DNA of 64,000 bases from Tyto alba (taxonomy: Eukaryota; Chordata; Aves; Strigiformes; Tytonidae), in the NCBI RefSeq assembly GCF_018691265.1, contig NW_024881321.1:12279387-12343386 (forward strand), read 5' to 3'. The position numbers and the translations under genes are program-made. Below are positions 51,747 to 61,449 of this stretch, piece after piece. Each line of letters starts with the position of its first letter. Within the stretch, counting starts at the first letter, position 1. The notes below the pieces were generated by a model. It saw only the letters and a program-made list of their open reading frames with translations. It had not been told where the DNA came from and searched no databases.

Positions 51747-53808
51747 CAACAAAAACAAAAAAAAAAAAAAACACAACAAACTTCATAGAAAGAAGGAAAA
51801 AAAAACATATGAAAACTTTATGGTGTAATAGCTGTAGACACCCTCAAGTTTGGGAAACCTTTTACCTTATAACTTTTCATACTGAATTTTACAGATTTCT
51901 ACCTACTTACACAAGTAGTAGTCTCTGCAGATAAAACATGTTTCTCTGCGTAGATACTAATTCTGTTGAAATAAATATTTATAGAGAGTTTTAAGTATAA
52001 TTATTATGCTTAATATTTAGGAGGCCACCATTGAGATCAGCTATCCATGAACTTTATAGAGATCCATATCTATGGGCCTTTATGATCAAACTCACTGAAG
52101 TCTCACTGAAGAAAAAAACAACAAAAGTTTTGGAAGTTCCGCTTTAAAGCTATACATATCCCCATGCTCCTAACTGTCATTTGACAAGAAATATTTCCCT
52201 GCAATTTTCTGAAAGACTTTCAGCTATACCAATGATGGATACATATGTCATCTGGATGATAAGGTAGAAGAGGAGGAAGAACAGGTAAGCTTATTATTCT
52301 ACTACTGCTATTTTTCAAACCTATTCCTATTTCAGGATGAAGCTTCACAAACAGAAGAGCTAGTCCAGCTATGAATCTAGTATGTGTCTAAAGCAAGAAG
52401 TATCCCATCTCTCCCTCCAACTTTTCTCTCACTATGTTAAATTTATTTGTGATGCTTCTCTTGAGCCAGTCAACTGCTCATCTAATTCCTCAATGAACTG
52501 GTTCAGCTCATTCAGCCACAAAAATTGCAATGGGGGGATAAAATCACCCCAAAACACAGATGAATTTTTGACTGTGTAGAGAGATATAATGCCTCACCAA
52601 AGTCTAAAGAGTGATGGAGCACACAAAAGAGAAGGGGCTGTATGCTTGACCATACAGCTAGGAACTAGGAGGACAGGGGAAGAGAGTACATCTTCTTGGA
52701 AACTGAGTTGTGAATTCAGCATAGATACTTTAGGACACTTCACCAGGAGAGTAATTCTGGCTACCTTTTCCATTTTACTATGCCTTCTCTGCTTCTAAAG
52801 AAAAATGTATTGTGAGTAATAAATTTTGTCCATTAGTAAATTAAATGAAACCCCCACCCAGAACAGAAGGCAAAAGAAGAAGAAATTGAAAGAAATTGAC
52901 TGAACCAGAAAGTTCACACCTACAGGAAAAAAGAAACATCAGAAACAGACTACCTTCCCCTTTTCTGAAGTATTCAGGACTTAAAGCCGTTCAAGTTCTG
53001 ACATCTTGACCAAGTGTGCCAGAGTCACTCATCGAAAGTATTTGATGAAGTGAAGAAGACCAAAATTAAAAGAAGAATTTTAAGATATTAAGGAAATTAA
53101 TTATTAAGAGATGAAGGATCAGGCAGGAGAGAGGTTATAGCTTGGTCTTGGGGAGTATGTTTTTAATGATTAATACAACCACAAAAGCCAGGAGAATACC
53201 AGAATATTTACTGCAGACAAAAATGTGGGAGAGACTGTCACTTCAGAATAACGTTGAAGAAGAACACAAAGGCTGACTGAGCAATCTGAAGTTTACAGAT
53301 GCACAAGCAGATTAGTGTTTTGAGAAGGAGGATGAAAAAGGCTACACAGAGAATAGGGACATTTAAGTGTACAGTTTAAGCTGTGTAAATGTGATGACAC
53401 TGTCACAATCTGAAGCTTTCACTCTGCTTTTTGAGGCAAGGATCAAAACTCTTTCTATAAACTGTCTGTTTTTCAGGTCTGTTTATATACTGACAGGAAC
53501 AGGTTGGAGCATCTTGGCAGAACATTGACTGAGTGATGAGGCTAAATAATATTTTTTGCCTGTCCTCTGGATATGAACTCTAATGTATCTAATGTATCAT
53601 GTATACTGTAAGATATACGTATAGGCTTTATTTCAGTGGACAGTTTTCTTCCAACTCTAGAAGTCATTAACAACAGGACATGTCAAGTGTGTGATCTGTT
53701 GATTTACTGATAGATAAGTGCGGCTGTAGTACTAGGTGATGATATGTACAAAAAGCTGAATGGATTTGGTGAAAGAAGGCGGGATGATGGTTGACCTTAT
53801 GAAGAGGA
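50010..53808. other. AT-rich non-coding DNA
   Basis: No gene is established. It contains the T/A fold-back tract at 51694-51776 and one exon-like interval at 52224-52284, discussed as a finding. Open frames up to 80 codons are low-complexity or random. Confidence 0.4.
51694..51776. repeat. T-run/A-run fold-back tract
   Basis: (GTTTTT)n leads into 19 T (51713-51731), followed at once by 15 A (51732-51746) and then A runs broken by single C bases. The two halves are nearly complementary, giving an imperfect palindrome centred near 51731. Confidence 0.9.
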
Positions 53809-54030
53809 GACAAGGGGAGGGGAGGGAAGGAAGGGAGGGGAGGGGAGAGGGAGAGGGGAAAGGGGAGGGAGAGGGATAGGGAGAGGGAGAGGGAGAGAGA
53901 GAGAGGTAGAGGGAGAGGGAGAGGGAGAAGAAGAGGGAGAGGGAGAGGGAGAGGGAGAGGGAGAGGGAGAAGGAGAGGGAGAGGGAGAGGGAGGGGGAGA
54001 GGGAGAGGGAGAGGGAGAGGGAGAGGAGAA
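53809..54030. repeat. GGGAGA-type purine array
   Basis: About 220 bp almost entirely of G and A on the plus strand. GGGGA/GGAAG units on the left pass into regular GGGAGA hexamers. The Ser-Leu/Pro-rich open frame on the minus strand is purely its translation. Confidence 0.97.
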
Positions 54031-54504
54031 AAAATATATAAATGCAGGTGTCCATATGTGAACTATGTATCTAAACTGTTATTGATATTAAGGATGTAAG
54101 ACTCAATTTAAATAAACACACGAAGTTGTATAGATGTAAGGTACCCTTCCTAATCTACAGCCACTGAATTACCTGTTATTAAATAAAGTTTCTAATAATC
54201 TTAGAAAATTGATTTGGAGGACTAATCAACTGACCAAATGCAGATAGCTATTTAAGGGTGAAGTTAATCTTTCTAAACAACTCTTCTTGTTGTGATGTCA
54301 GTAACTATAATGGGACTTTATACCCTTAGCTTTCATTGAGGGGTTGTGTGGGATTCAGTTGTCTACACATATATATCTGGTGCCGTTCTGATATTCTAGA
54401 TTATCTGAGACATTTCATGATAGATCTGGTAGATGTGACGCAGCTGCTGCAGGAGGTCATGGCCTTCTGGAGAGGCAGTTATAGACCAGGCATAATCTGA
54501 TTTT

Positions 54505-54810
54505 CCCAAGTGAGTAACAAAAGAGGTCTGAAAGCTAGCAGTAGTAGTACCATTGGTTTTGGACGAGATAATGGAGAAACAGGAGTCTGAGAGTCAGCTA
54601 CTGGAGGGACCATAGGTCTAAGGCAAGTACTGAAGAGACTGGGATCTGAGAATTGGCTACTGGGGACACTGCATATCTGGACAAGCTGCTAGAGATGTTG
54701 TTTTGTGATTTTATATGACATGAGAAAAGGTCTGAGTACTGTAAAATGAAGAGTATGTTCAGGTGCCTGTGGCTGGGAAGGCTGAGGATCTCAAACCAAC
54801 TACTGGATAT
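54505..54810. repeat. degenerate ~30-bp minisatellite
   Basis: Successive units of 25-31 bp share a TCTGAGA...GCTACTGGAG...CC pattern. Starts are recognisable at about 54525 (GGTCTGAAAGC), 54584 (GTCTGAGAGTC), 54615 (GTCTAAGGC), 54645 (TCTGAGAATT) and 54676 (TCTGGACAAG), with weaker units to about 54810. The array may be part of an old LTR whose remaining parts reach about 55140. Confidence 0.55.
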
Positions 54811-55617
54811 CCTAAGCGTGTATGACCAGTTACCAGAGCAACCCATATTTTGCATATACATACATATATACTTACATGTATTCTACTAGCAGACTTCACT
54901 CCGATTCAGCCAGAGAGAAGTAGCAGGACTGAGCCATCAGTGCTATTTACATTCACGTGAATGCTGTTGGTATTTATGTGGGTGCTTATAAGGTAATGTT
55001 TTCTGTGTCAGTGTGGACAGATTTGTATGTGTGTTGTGCTTATGAGTATTTACACATCTATCAGGAATACATGCTCAGCTGTTTCTGGTGGCACCTTGGC
55101 AAATAGAGTCAAAGCAATCTTGCACCTATCGGTCTACCAGGTTAGGAAACTCTTAATTATTTCAAAGTAACTATGTGATTCATTTTAGACTACAATAGAA
55201 ACTAAAGTTTTTCTCAAGGCTAATTTTAAGATAATTAATAATTTTACATATTCTATGTTAGGAGACTTACTGTATTATAAAGCATTAGACTGTTAAATAA
55301 TAAATATTCAGGTTCTTAAAAAGTTAGATTGACATATCTAGACAGAACTAATAGAATACAATTGTCATATAAAGGTCTGAAATTAATCACTCAGCCATTA
55401 AGAGTAATTATATGTATAAAGATATAAAATGTATCTAAGTATCAGTTTATTTTATTTATGGTTTCAGATTCTCAGTTTCTCCCACTTTCTGGAGAGACAA
55501 CAGTTATTATATAGTCCTTTAAATCCACTGTGTGAAAGATTTTCTTACCTGCTTCAGGAAATAAACCATAAGAATCAAATATTGCTGATGGTGAGATGAA
55601 ACATATTTTAATTAAAT
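54811..55617. other. non-coding; possible LTR-derived tail then AT-rich DNA
   Basis: About 54890-55140 contains a moderately GC-rich stretch (GAATACATGCTCAGCTG, CAAATAGAGTCAAAGC) that faintly recalls avian LTR/ERV sequence. The rest is AT-rich and featureless. Confidence 0.3.
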
Positions 55618-55762
55618 TAGAATCATAAAATCATAGAATATCTCAAGTTGGAAAGGACTCACAAGGATTGATAATCCAACTCCCTGCTTCTTGCAGGACT
55701 ACCTAAAATTAAATCATATGACTGAGAGCACTGTCCAGACACTCTTTGAAGTCTGACAGGTT
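55618..55762 (-). mobile_element. CR1 3' end, antisense
   Basis: Begins with the complement of the CR1 tail (AATCATAAAATCATAGAATAT, then CTCAAGTTGGAAAGGAC) and continues with AATCCAACTCCCTGCTTC and GCAGGACTACC up to about GAAGTCTGACAGG. It is the same subfamily of 3' end as the plus-strand fragment at 33685-33757. Confidence 0.85.
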
Positions 55763-56735
55763 TGGATTATGTCCGTGTGTTCTAATATTTGTTTTTATCT
55801 ACTGTCAAAGTGGATATTAAACACACCAACCAGCTGTTTTATCAATTATCTCTTGAGTAGTTAACAATCTGTTTCATGTTTCCTTGTAAATTCAGTCATT
55901 TCAGGTCTGAAATCCCTTAGCTCTTTCACTAACATGTCATAGTAATAAAGTAATAATGTTTGCTTTCCTTAAAAAAAGAATCTGAATATTATTGTGAGAT
56001 AAAGGAAAAGGCACTTCTATTTTTATTATTTCTATTTTATACTATTAGCATCTTTTCCACAAATGTCATTATATAATATAATTTTATATTAACATCTTCA
56101 TCTGTATCCTCTTCATTATCTGTGACATATTTATGAATGATACATTATGCTGGCATTATCAGTAAGCTATCAAATACATAAAATCACATTTTCTTTTTTT
56201 TTTCACTCAGATTTAATACATAACTCTTCAGTTACTGACTATTCCATTTATGAGATGCCTTGCTTTTCATCTCTTTCTTCATGATGATCTTCCATTAGCC
56301 TTCTCACAGTTTGGTCCTGCTTGCCATACTCTAATCTTCTGGAATTCACCATTACTACAAATTGAAACCTAATAAATATGAATCACTTCAACCAGAGCAG
56401 TGTGGAATAGCAGTAATCATCCTTAAGATTCATTAAAATTTTTATGGTGTTCTTTATATTAAAATAATATCATACTGAAATCTATCTTTCTGTTTAAGTT
56501 TTCCTTCATTTCAATACCAGTATATGTTGGACGCATTTTTCTGTTAACAAGATATATGTGTTAAATATATTATTTTCATTGAGCTGCTGGTGACAATGAC
56601 ATAGAATTTGAGCTCGTCAAAATATTTACCTGAATCTCAATCATAGTACGACACAGAAAATAGATTTATGTAAAAACAGCATATTTAGAAAAGGTGGATT
56701 CATATAAACTAACTTCAGATATCATCTAACATAAG
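55763..56735. other. AT-rich non-coding DNA
   Basis: Nothing distinct was seen apart from short T runs. Confidence 0.45.
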
Positions 56736-56794
56736 AACTCTTCACTGTTAGTTCCATGTTGCTACTGGCTATTTGTGTCTGGATAGATACATAC

Positions 56795-57138
56795 ATGATC
56801 TTCATGAGGTTCCTGTCAGACTGTTTCTTCAGCCTGTCAAGGTACCTCTGGATGGCAGCATGGCCCTTTGGCCTATCACCCACTCCTCCCAGCTTTGTGC
56901 CATCAGCAAACTTGCTGAGGATGAACTCTGACTCATCATCCAGATCATTAATGAAGATGTTGATCAACTTTGGACCCAGTATTAACACCTGTGGTACACA
57001 ACTAGGCCTAAAACTAGACTTCATGTTACTGATTACCACTCTCTGCATCTGTCTATTCAGCCAGTTTTCAATCCACCTCACTGTCTGCTCATCCAGGCTA
57101 TACTTCATCTGCTTCTCATTGAGAATCTTATGGGACAC
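56795..57138 (-). pseudogene. CR1 ORF2 reverse-transcriptase remnant
   Basis: An open stretch of about 115 codons of CR1 reverse transcriptase. Visible blocks are 'SLDEQTVRWIENWLN', 'RVVISNMKSSFRPSCVPQVLILGP', 'INIFINDLDD' and 'LSKFADGTKLGG', then 'RPKGHAAIQRYLDRLKK'. The family's catalytic FADD motif reads FADG here, so the second metal-binding aspartate is lost. The GVPQGS block also reads CVPQVL. It belongs to the older, outer CR1. The frame is open from the ATG at 57138, but the domain is incomplete at both ends. Confidence 0.85.
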
Positions 57139-57359
57139 AATGTCAAAAGCCTTAAGTCAAGGTATACACTGCTATCCCCTATCAAGCCACTCATTTAATC
57201 ATTGAAAATTATCAGGTTGGTTAAACATGACTTCCTCTTGGTAAATCCATGCTGACTATACTTGATGACTGCCATGTCCATAATGTACCTGGAAATGGTT
57301 TCCAGAATTAGTTGCTCACCTTCTCAGGAACTAAGGTGAGGCTGACCAGCCTGTAGTTC

Positions 57360-58048
57360 ATAGAATAGAATCATAGAAATGTTTGGGATGGAAGGGACCT
57401 TCAATATAATCTAGTTTCAACCCCCTTGACATGGGCATGGACACCTTCCACTAGATGATGTTGCTCAAAACCCCATCCAACCTGGCCTTGAGGGAGGGAG
57501 CACCGACAACTTCTCTGGACAACCTGTGTCAGTGTCTCACCACCCTCAGAGTAAATAATTTCTTCCTTGTATCTCACCTAAATCTACCCTCTTTCAGTAT
57601 AAAACCATTACTCCTCATCCTATCACTACACTCCCTGAGAAAGAGTCCCTCCCCATCTTTCCCGTAGGCCCCTTTTAAGTACTGGAAGGCCACTAAAAGG
57701 TTTCCCCAGAGCCTTTTCTTCTCTAGGCTGGACAACCCCAACTGTCTCAGCCTGTCCTCATAAGGGAGGTGCTCCAGTCCTTTGATCATCTTTGTGGTCC
57801 TCCTCCAGACCCATTCAAGCAGGTCCTTGTCAATCTTATATTGGGGCCCCAGAGCTGGGCACATTATTCCAGGTGGGGTCTCACAAAAGTGGAGTATAGG
57901 GGGACAATCATTTCCCTTGACCTGCTGGCCACAATTCTCTTGATGCAGCCCAGGATACTATTGGCTACCATGCATACTGCCGTGTTATAGTCAGTTTTCC
58001 ATCCACCAATAACCCCAAGTCCTTCTCTGCAGAGCTACTCTCAGTTTC
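57360..58048 (-). mobile_element. CR1 3' end nested inside another CR1
   Basis: A 5'-truncated CR1 of about 690 bp. Its 3' tail lies on the left (ATAGAATAGAATCATAGAAATG then GGATGGAAGGGACC), followed by ORF2 C-terminal sequence to GTTTTCCATCCACCAATAACCCC and a truncation near 58048. The outer CR1 is interrupted exactly at its two edges. The subfamily differs from the 3' end at 59.7 kb (GGATGGAAGGGACCTTC rather than TTAGGTTGGAAAAGACC-like). Being the inserted element, it is the younger of the two. Confidence 0.85.
57574..57864 (-). pseudogene. CR1 ORF2 C-terminal remnant (nested copy)
   Basis: About 96 open codons of the ORF2 C-terminal domain: 'ALGPQYKIDKDLLEWVWRRTTKMIKGLEHLPYEDRLRQLGL', 'SLEKKRLWGNLLVAFQYLKG', 'DRMRSNGFILKEGRFR', then a stop where the family continues with the '...HWNRLP...' end. 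There is no reverse-transcriptase catalytic core because the element is 5' truncated. Confidence 0.8.
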
Positions 58049-58075
58049 TTGGGTCCTTCTTGCCCTTGTTACAGA

Positions 58076-59034
58076 TATAAGCACATAAATATCAATGTGT
58101 GTATACACCTATGTATGTTTATATTTAATATATACATCAGTTAGGGAGTTGGAGATTGCTGTGATGAGAGCATTTAGAATATATATCAATCAGACTAGTT
58201 TCAAACTTCAAAACTGAATTGACTGGATTGATATTCATTAATGTAAATTTCACATGGTAAATCCTTAAGCATTATCAGTCACTATCATTATGCATAAAAC
58301 CCAACTAATCATTAACAAACTTATCTTAAATAAGGTTTGATTGTACAATACGGCTGAACAGAGGCTATACACTATGGTGTACTATCTAGTACCATTAACA
58401 CTATGGTACTAGATAGTTCTTATCCACAGAGGCAGAGATGGAGGATCAAGAGCTCTCTGAGGAAGGAGACTGGAACTGATATGGCCTTCTCTTTTTACCA
58501 CTTTTCCTCTCTCATTTTTTGTATTTATAATCTTTGCACTCCAAAAAAAGAAAAGGTGATCTCATCTGCTTCTGAAACAGACTTTCTTATTTTTATGACT
58601 GGATCCCATCTGGATCTCATTAAGCATCTTTCCTTGTTATTTAGCAGGACTGTTGCGGTTCGATCAAACACCTTTCCTGTTTATTATCACAGTATTGCAA
58701 TATCTTGTAGATTTTACTACTTACACATGTTTTTCTGTATGCTTTTTATTCATCTGTACCACATGTTTCCCTTTGCTCATCTTAAGTTACATACTATTTA
58801 TACATTTATGTTTACTGTGTCACAAAAATACTTGTTACTAGTTATGCAATTATTATAACACTGGAAAATACTTAGATATTACTGTGTTTCTGACTGGGTT
58901 GAAGACCATCAAATATTGGGAAGGAAAATGTAAAGAAGAATTCTTCCCCTTAATTGCTCCCCTCTTTGCAGACTGAATACAAAATTTAAATCATCTATGT
59001 TTATGTTCAAGATTATATGAGGTTAACTCAGTAA
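58076..59034. other. non-coding AT-rich DNA with a strong hairpin
   Basis: No gene is supported. About 58080-58220 shares anchored blocks with about 18060-18200. A perfect inverted repeat lies at 58381-58417. Confidence 0.4.
58381..58417. repeat. perfect 15-bp inverted repeat, 7-nt loop
   Basis: ACTATCTAGTACCAT (58381-58395) and its exact complement ATGGTACTAGATAGT (58403-58417) are separated by TAACACT. The inverted repeat itself is certain; any role is unknown. Confidence 0.97.
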
Positions 59035-59785
59035 ATTTACATACCAAGTTGGGTGGGAGTGTTGATCTGCTTGAGGCTAGAAAAGCTCTACAGAGGGATA
59101 TGGACAGTCTGGATTGATGATCCAAGGCCAATTGTATGAGGTTCATCAAAGCTAACTACTGAGTCCTGTACTTGGGTCACAACAACCCCATGCAACGCTA
59201 CAGGCTTGGGGAAGTGTGGCTGGAAAGCTGCCTGTCAGAAAAAAGACCTGAGGGTGTTGGTCAACAGCTGGCTAAATATAAGCCAGCAATGTGCCCAAGA
59301 TGGCCAAGGCAGCCAATATCATCTTAGCTTGTATCAGAAATAGTGTAGCCAGAAGGACTAGGGAAGTGATTGTCCCCTTGTACTCAGCACTGGTGAGGCT
59401 GCACCTTGAATACTGTGTTCAGTTTTGGGCCCCTCACTACAGGGAAGACATTGAGGTGCTGGAGTGTGTCTAGAGAAGAGCTATGATGCTAGTGAAGGAG
59501 CTAGAGCACAAGTCCTATGAAGAGTATCTGAGGGAACTGGGGTTGTTTAATCTGGAGAAAAGGCGGCTTAGGAATTATTTCTTTACCAAAAGGGTTGCCA
59601 AGCATTGGAACAGGCTGCCCATGGAAATGGTTGAGTCACCATCACTGAAGGTATTGAAAAGACATGTAGATATGGCTCTTAAAGACATGGTTTAGTGGTA
59701 GGTCTGACAGTGTTAGGTTGGCAGTTGAATTTGATGATCTTAAAGGTCTTTTCCTACCTAAATGATATTATGATTCTATTATTAA
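59035..59785 (+). mobile_element. CR1 LINE 3' half
   Basis: A 5'-truncated CR1 in sense orientation, from the reverse-transcriptase end (AAGTTGGGTGGGAGTGTTGATC) through ORF2 to the 3' terminus (TGATGATCTTAAAGGTCTTTTCC...TATGATTCTATTATT). Intermediate landmarks include GGGTCACAACAACCCCATGC and GGGCCCCTCACTACA. A deletion near 59570 removes roughly 150 bp compared with the family. Sequence quality is better than in the old copies at 9 and 13.6-15.2 kb. Confidence 0.9.
59291..59695 (+). pseudogene. CR1 ORF2 C-terminal remnant with one stop
   Basis: One frame covers about 135 codons of the ORF2 C-terminal domain. It reads through '[41 protein letters not shown]' to 'VLECV', then a TAG (59471-59473) where the family normally has glutamine. 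It continues in the same frame with 'RRAMMLVKELEHKSYEEYLRELGLFNLEKRRL' and ends at the natural position after 'HWNRLPMEMVESPSLKVLKRHVDMALKDMV'. The deletion near 59570 preserves the frame. There is no promoter or 5' half, so it is a dead copy. Confidence 0.85.
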
Positions 59786-60243
59786 TACTAACCTCTTTAA
59801 AAATGGAGAAGGGCTTCCTGGTAGGAAAAAACAGATCTTTATTCCTGTATCTTCTATCACTGACTTGTTAAGGAGCAAATCATATAAAATATCTTTCTCA
59901 GATAGTTTACATTGTAATCTCTTAGGTCATTAACTAGGACACTGCAGAATTCATTAATATGTGAGTACCAAAATTGAAGACTTGTAGTAACTGCTTTCAA
60001 CTCTTCCCTCAGTTTGGTACCAGAAGCAATAGTCCTAGAACTATTGCAAAAGCAAGCATAATTGATTAAGTCAGTCAAAAGAAAACTTTAGTTTTCACAG
60101 TAAAATAGTCTGGCTTACAACTGATTTATTTTTATAAACCAACTGTAAATCTCATATTCATCTACAGTGATAACTTTGACATGAATACTAGTACTTAGAA
60201 CAAATTAGTACAACTATAAGTCATTCTGTGTAATGGAGAAAAT

Positions 60244-60287
60244 AAAAAAAAAAAAAAACAAAAAACAAAAAACAAAAAACAAAAAAC
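60244..60287. repeat. A tract with (CAAAAA)n
   Basis: Fifteen A followed by about four CAAAAA(A) units. Confidence 0.95.
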
Positions 60288-60524
60288 AGTTTAATAGAAC
60301 ATTGCCATAAAATGCATGTTTCCTGCTTTGGAACTGAATATATTACACAGTGTTTGGAGAAGAACAGGAAACCATGAACCTATTAACATATTTCATTCTG
60401 TTGGCATTTCCTCATTCCCTGATGAAATTGTATTCATAATACGTTTTTTTATTCTTTAAATGAGATCACTAAACATGTTTTAATATTTATTTTTTTTAAC
60501 ATATATCCCTGACTCATGTGTGGG

Positions 60525-60554
60525 TTTTGTTTGTTTGTTTGTTTGTTTGTTTTC
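60525..60554. repeat. (TTTG)n microsatellite
   Basis: About seven TTTG units; further irregular TTTG units occur near 60570-60595. Confidence 0.95.
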
Positions 60555-61449
60555 CCATGCCAAGATGATTTATTTGTTTGCTTATTTGTTTGTTTATCTA
60601 ATTAAAGTGGAATTAATCACTGTTAGAAAACTAAAGAGCAAATGTAGCAAAAAGAAGACTGAAGTAGGTGGTAGTTTAAGAGGCAATCAATGTCATCAAA
60701 ATGTATGGTAATTTCTCTTTCAGGCCATGATGTTCTCACAGCTTCACAGCTCTGCTAGAACTAGCAGTAAGTTAAATGCTGGGTTAGAAACTAACAAAAG
60801 ATATTGTGACTGGATGAGGCTTCCGGGATATGTTACTATTCTTTCGGTCTCTTCTACTTATCTAAAGTGATCTAAAAGGAATAAAACTTGAAGGTAGGAG
60901 CCAACCTGCCTTTCTTACACAACTACCTTGTACCACAGCTTAGATGGCTGCATGGATACCTAACTTCTGTACTTTTCTAACTCCCTCTATTGTCTGGAGA
61001 GAAATAGGCACCTCAGGGGGCACTTCATTCTACCTAAATTAGTCACCTACCTTAAAGTAGGGTAAATTGTTCACTGGTAGTGTATTGACTGCAGAAAGAG
61101 TTGTGGTTGATTAGTTGTATGCAGACAACTGAAATGAGGATTTAACTTATTTCTACTTTAAAAAGCTAAAGCCTCTTGCAGAATTGTAGAGAGAATGTCA
61201 ATGATTAGACTTCAGCACTGTACTTTTCAACAGCTGAAAACAAGTGTGTTAAAACTCAGTGCTTTCTCGAACCATTTTACTAAACTTCTGTATCAAGACT
61301 AAACTAGGTGCTGAAGTAAAGTATATCAGATCTTAGTCTGAAAGGACTCATCCGTTATTGTTTTAAATATCTCTGATTCTATTTGACTTTACAATACAAC
61401 AGGTAGTTTCTCTCTTTCGCTAGAGCTTTTGCTTAGAAAATTCAGAAGT

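Larger units (their letters stand above)
56740..58080 (-). mobile_element. CR1 LINE, antisense, split by a nested CR1
   Basis: The outer CR1 spans the reverse-transcriptase region in antisense. Its 3'-ward part (about 56740-57359) covers the palm and thumb region and ends at CCTGTAGTTC. After the nested CR1 (57360-58048), the outer element resumes with GGGTCCTTCTTGCCC...TTACAGAT at about 58050-58075. That is the expected next CR1 block upstream in ORF2 (the VTPIFKKG-type region in reverse). The outer element then ends. The reading frame is broken in several places. Confidence 0.8.

Noticed and set aside
53732..54055. 107-codon Ser/Leu/Pro-rich open frame on the minus strand
   Set aside because: It is the complement of the GGGAGA purine array and has no other support.
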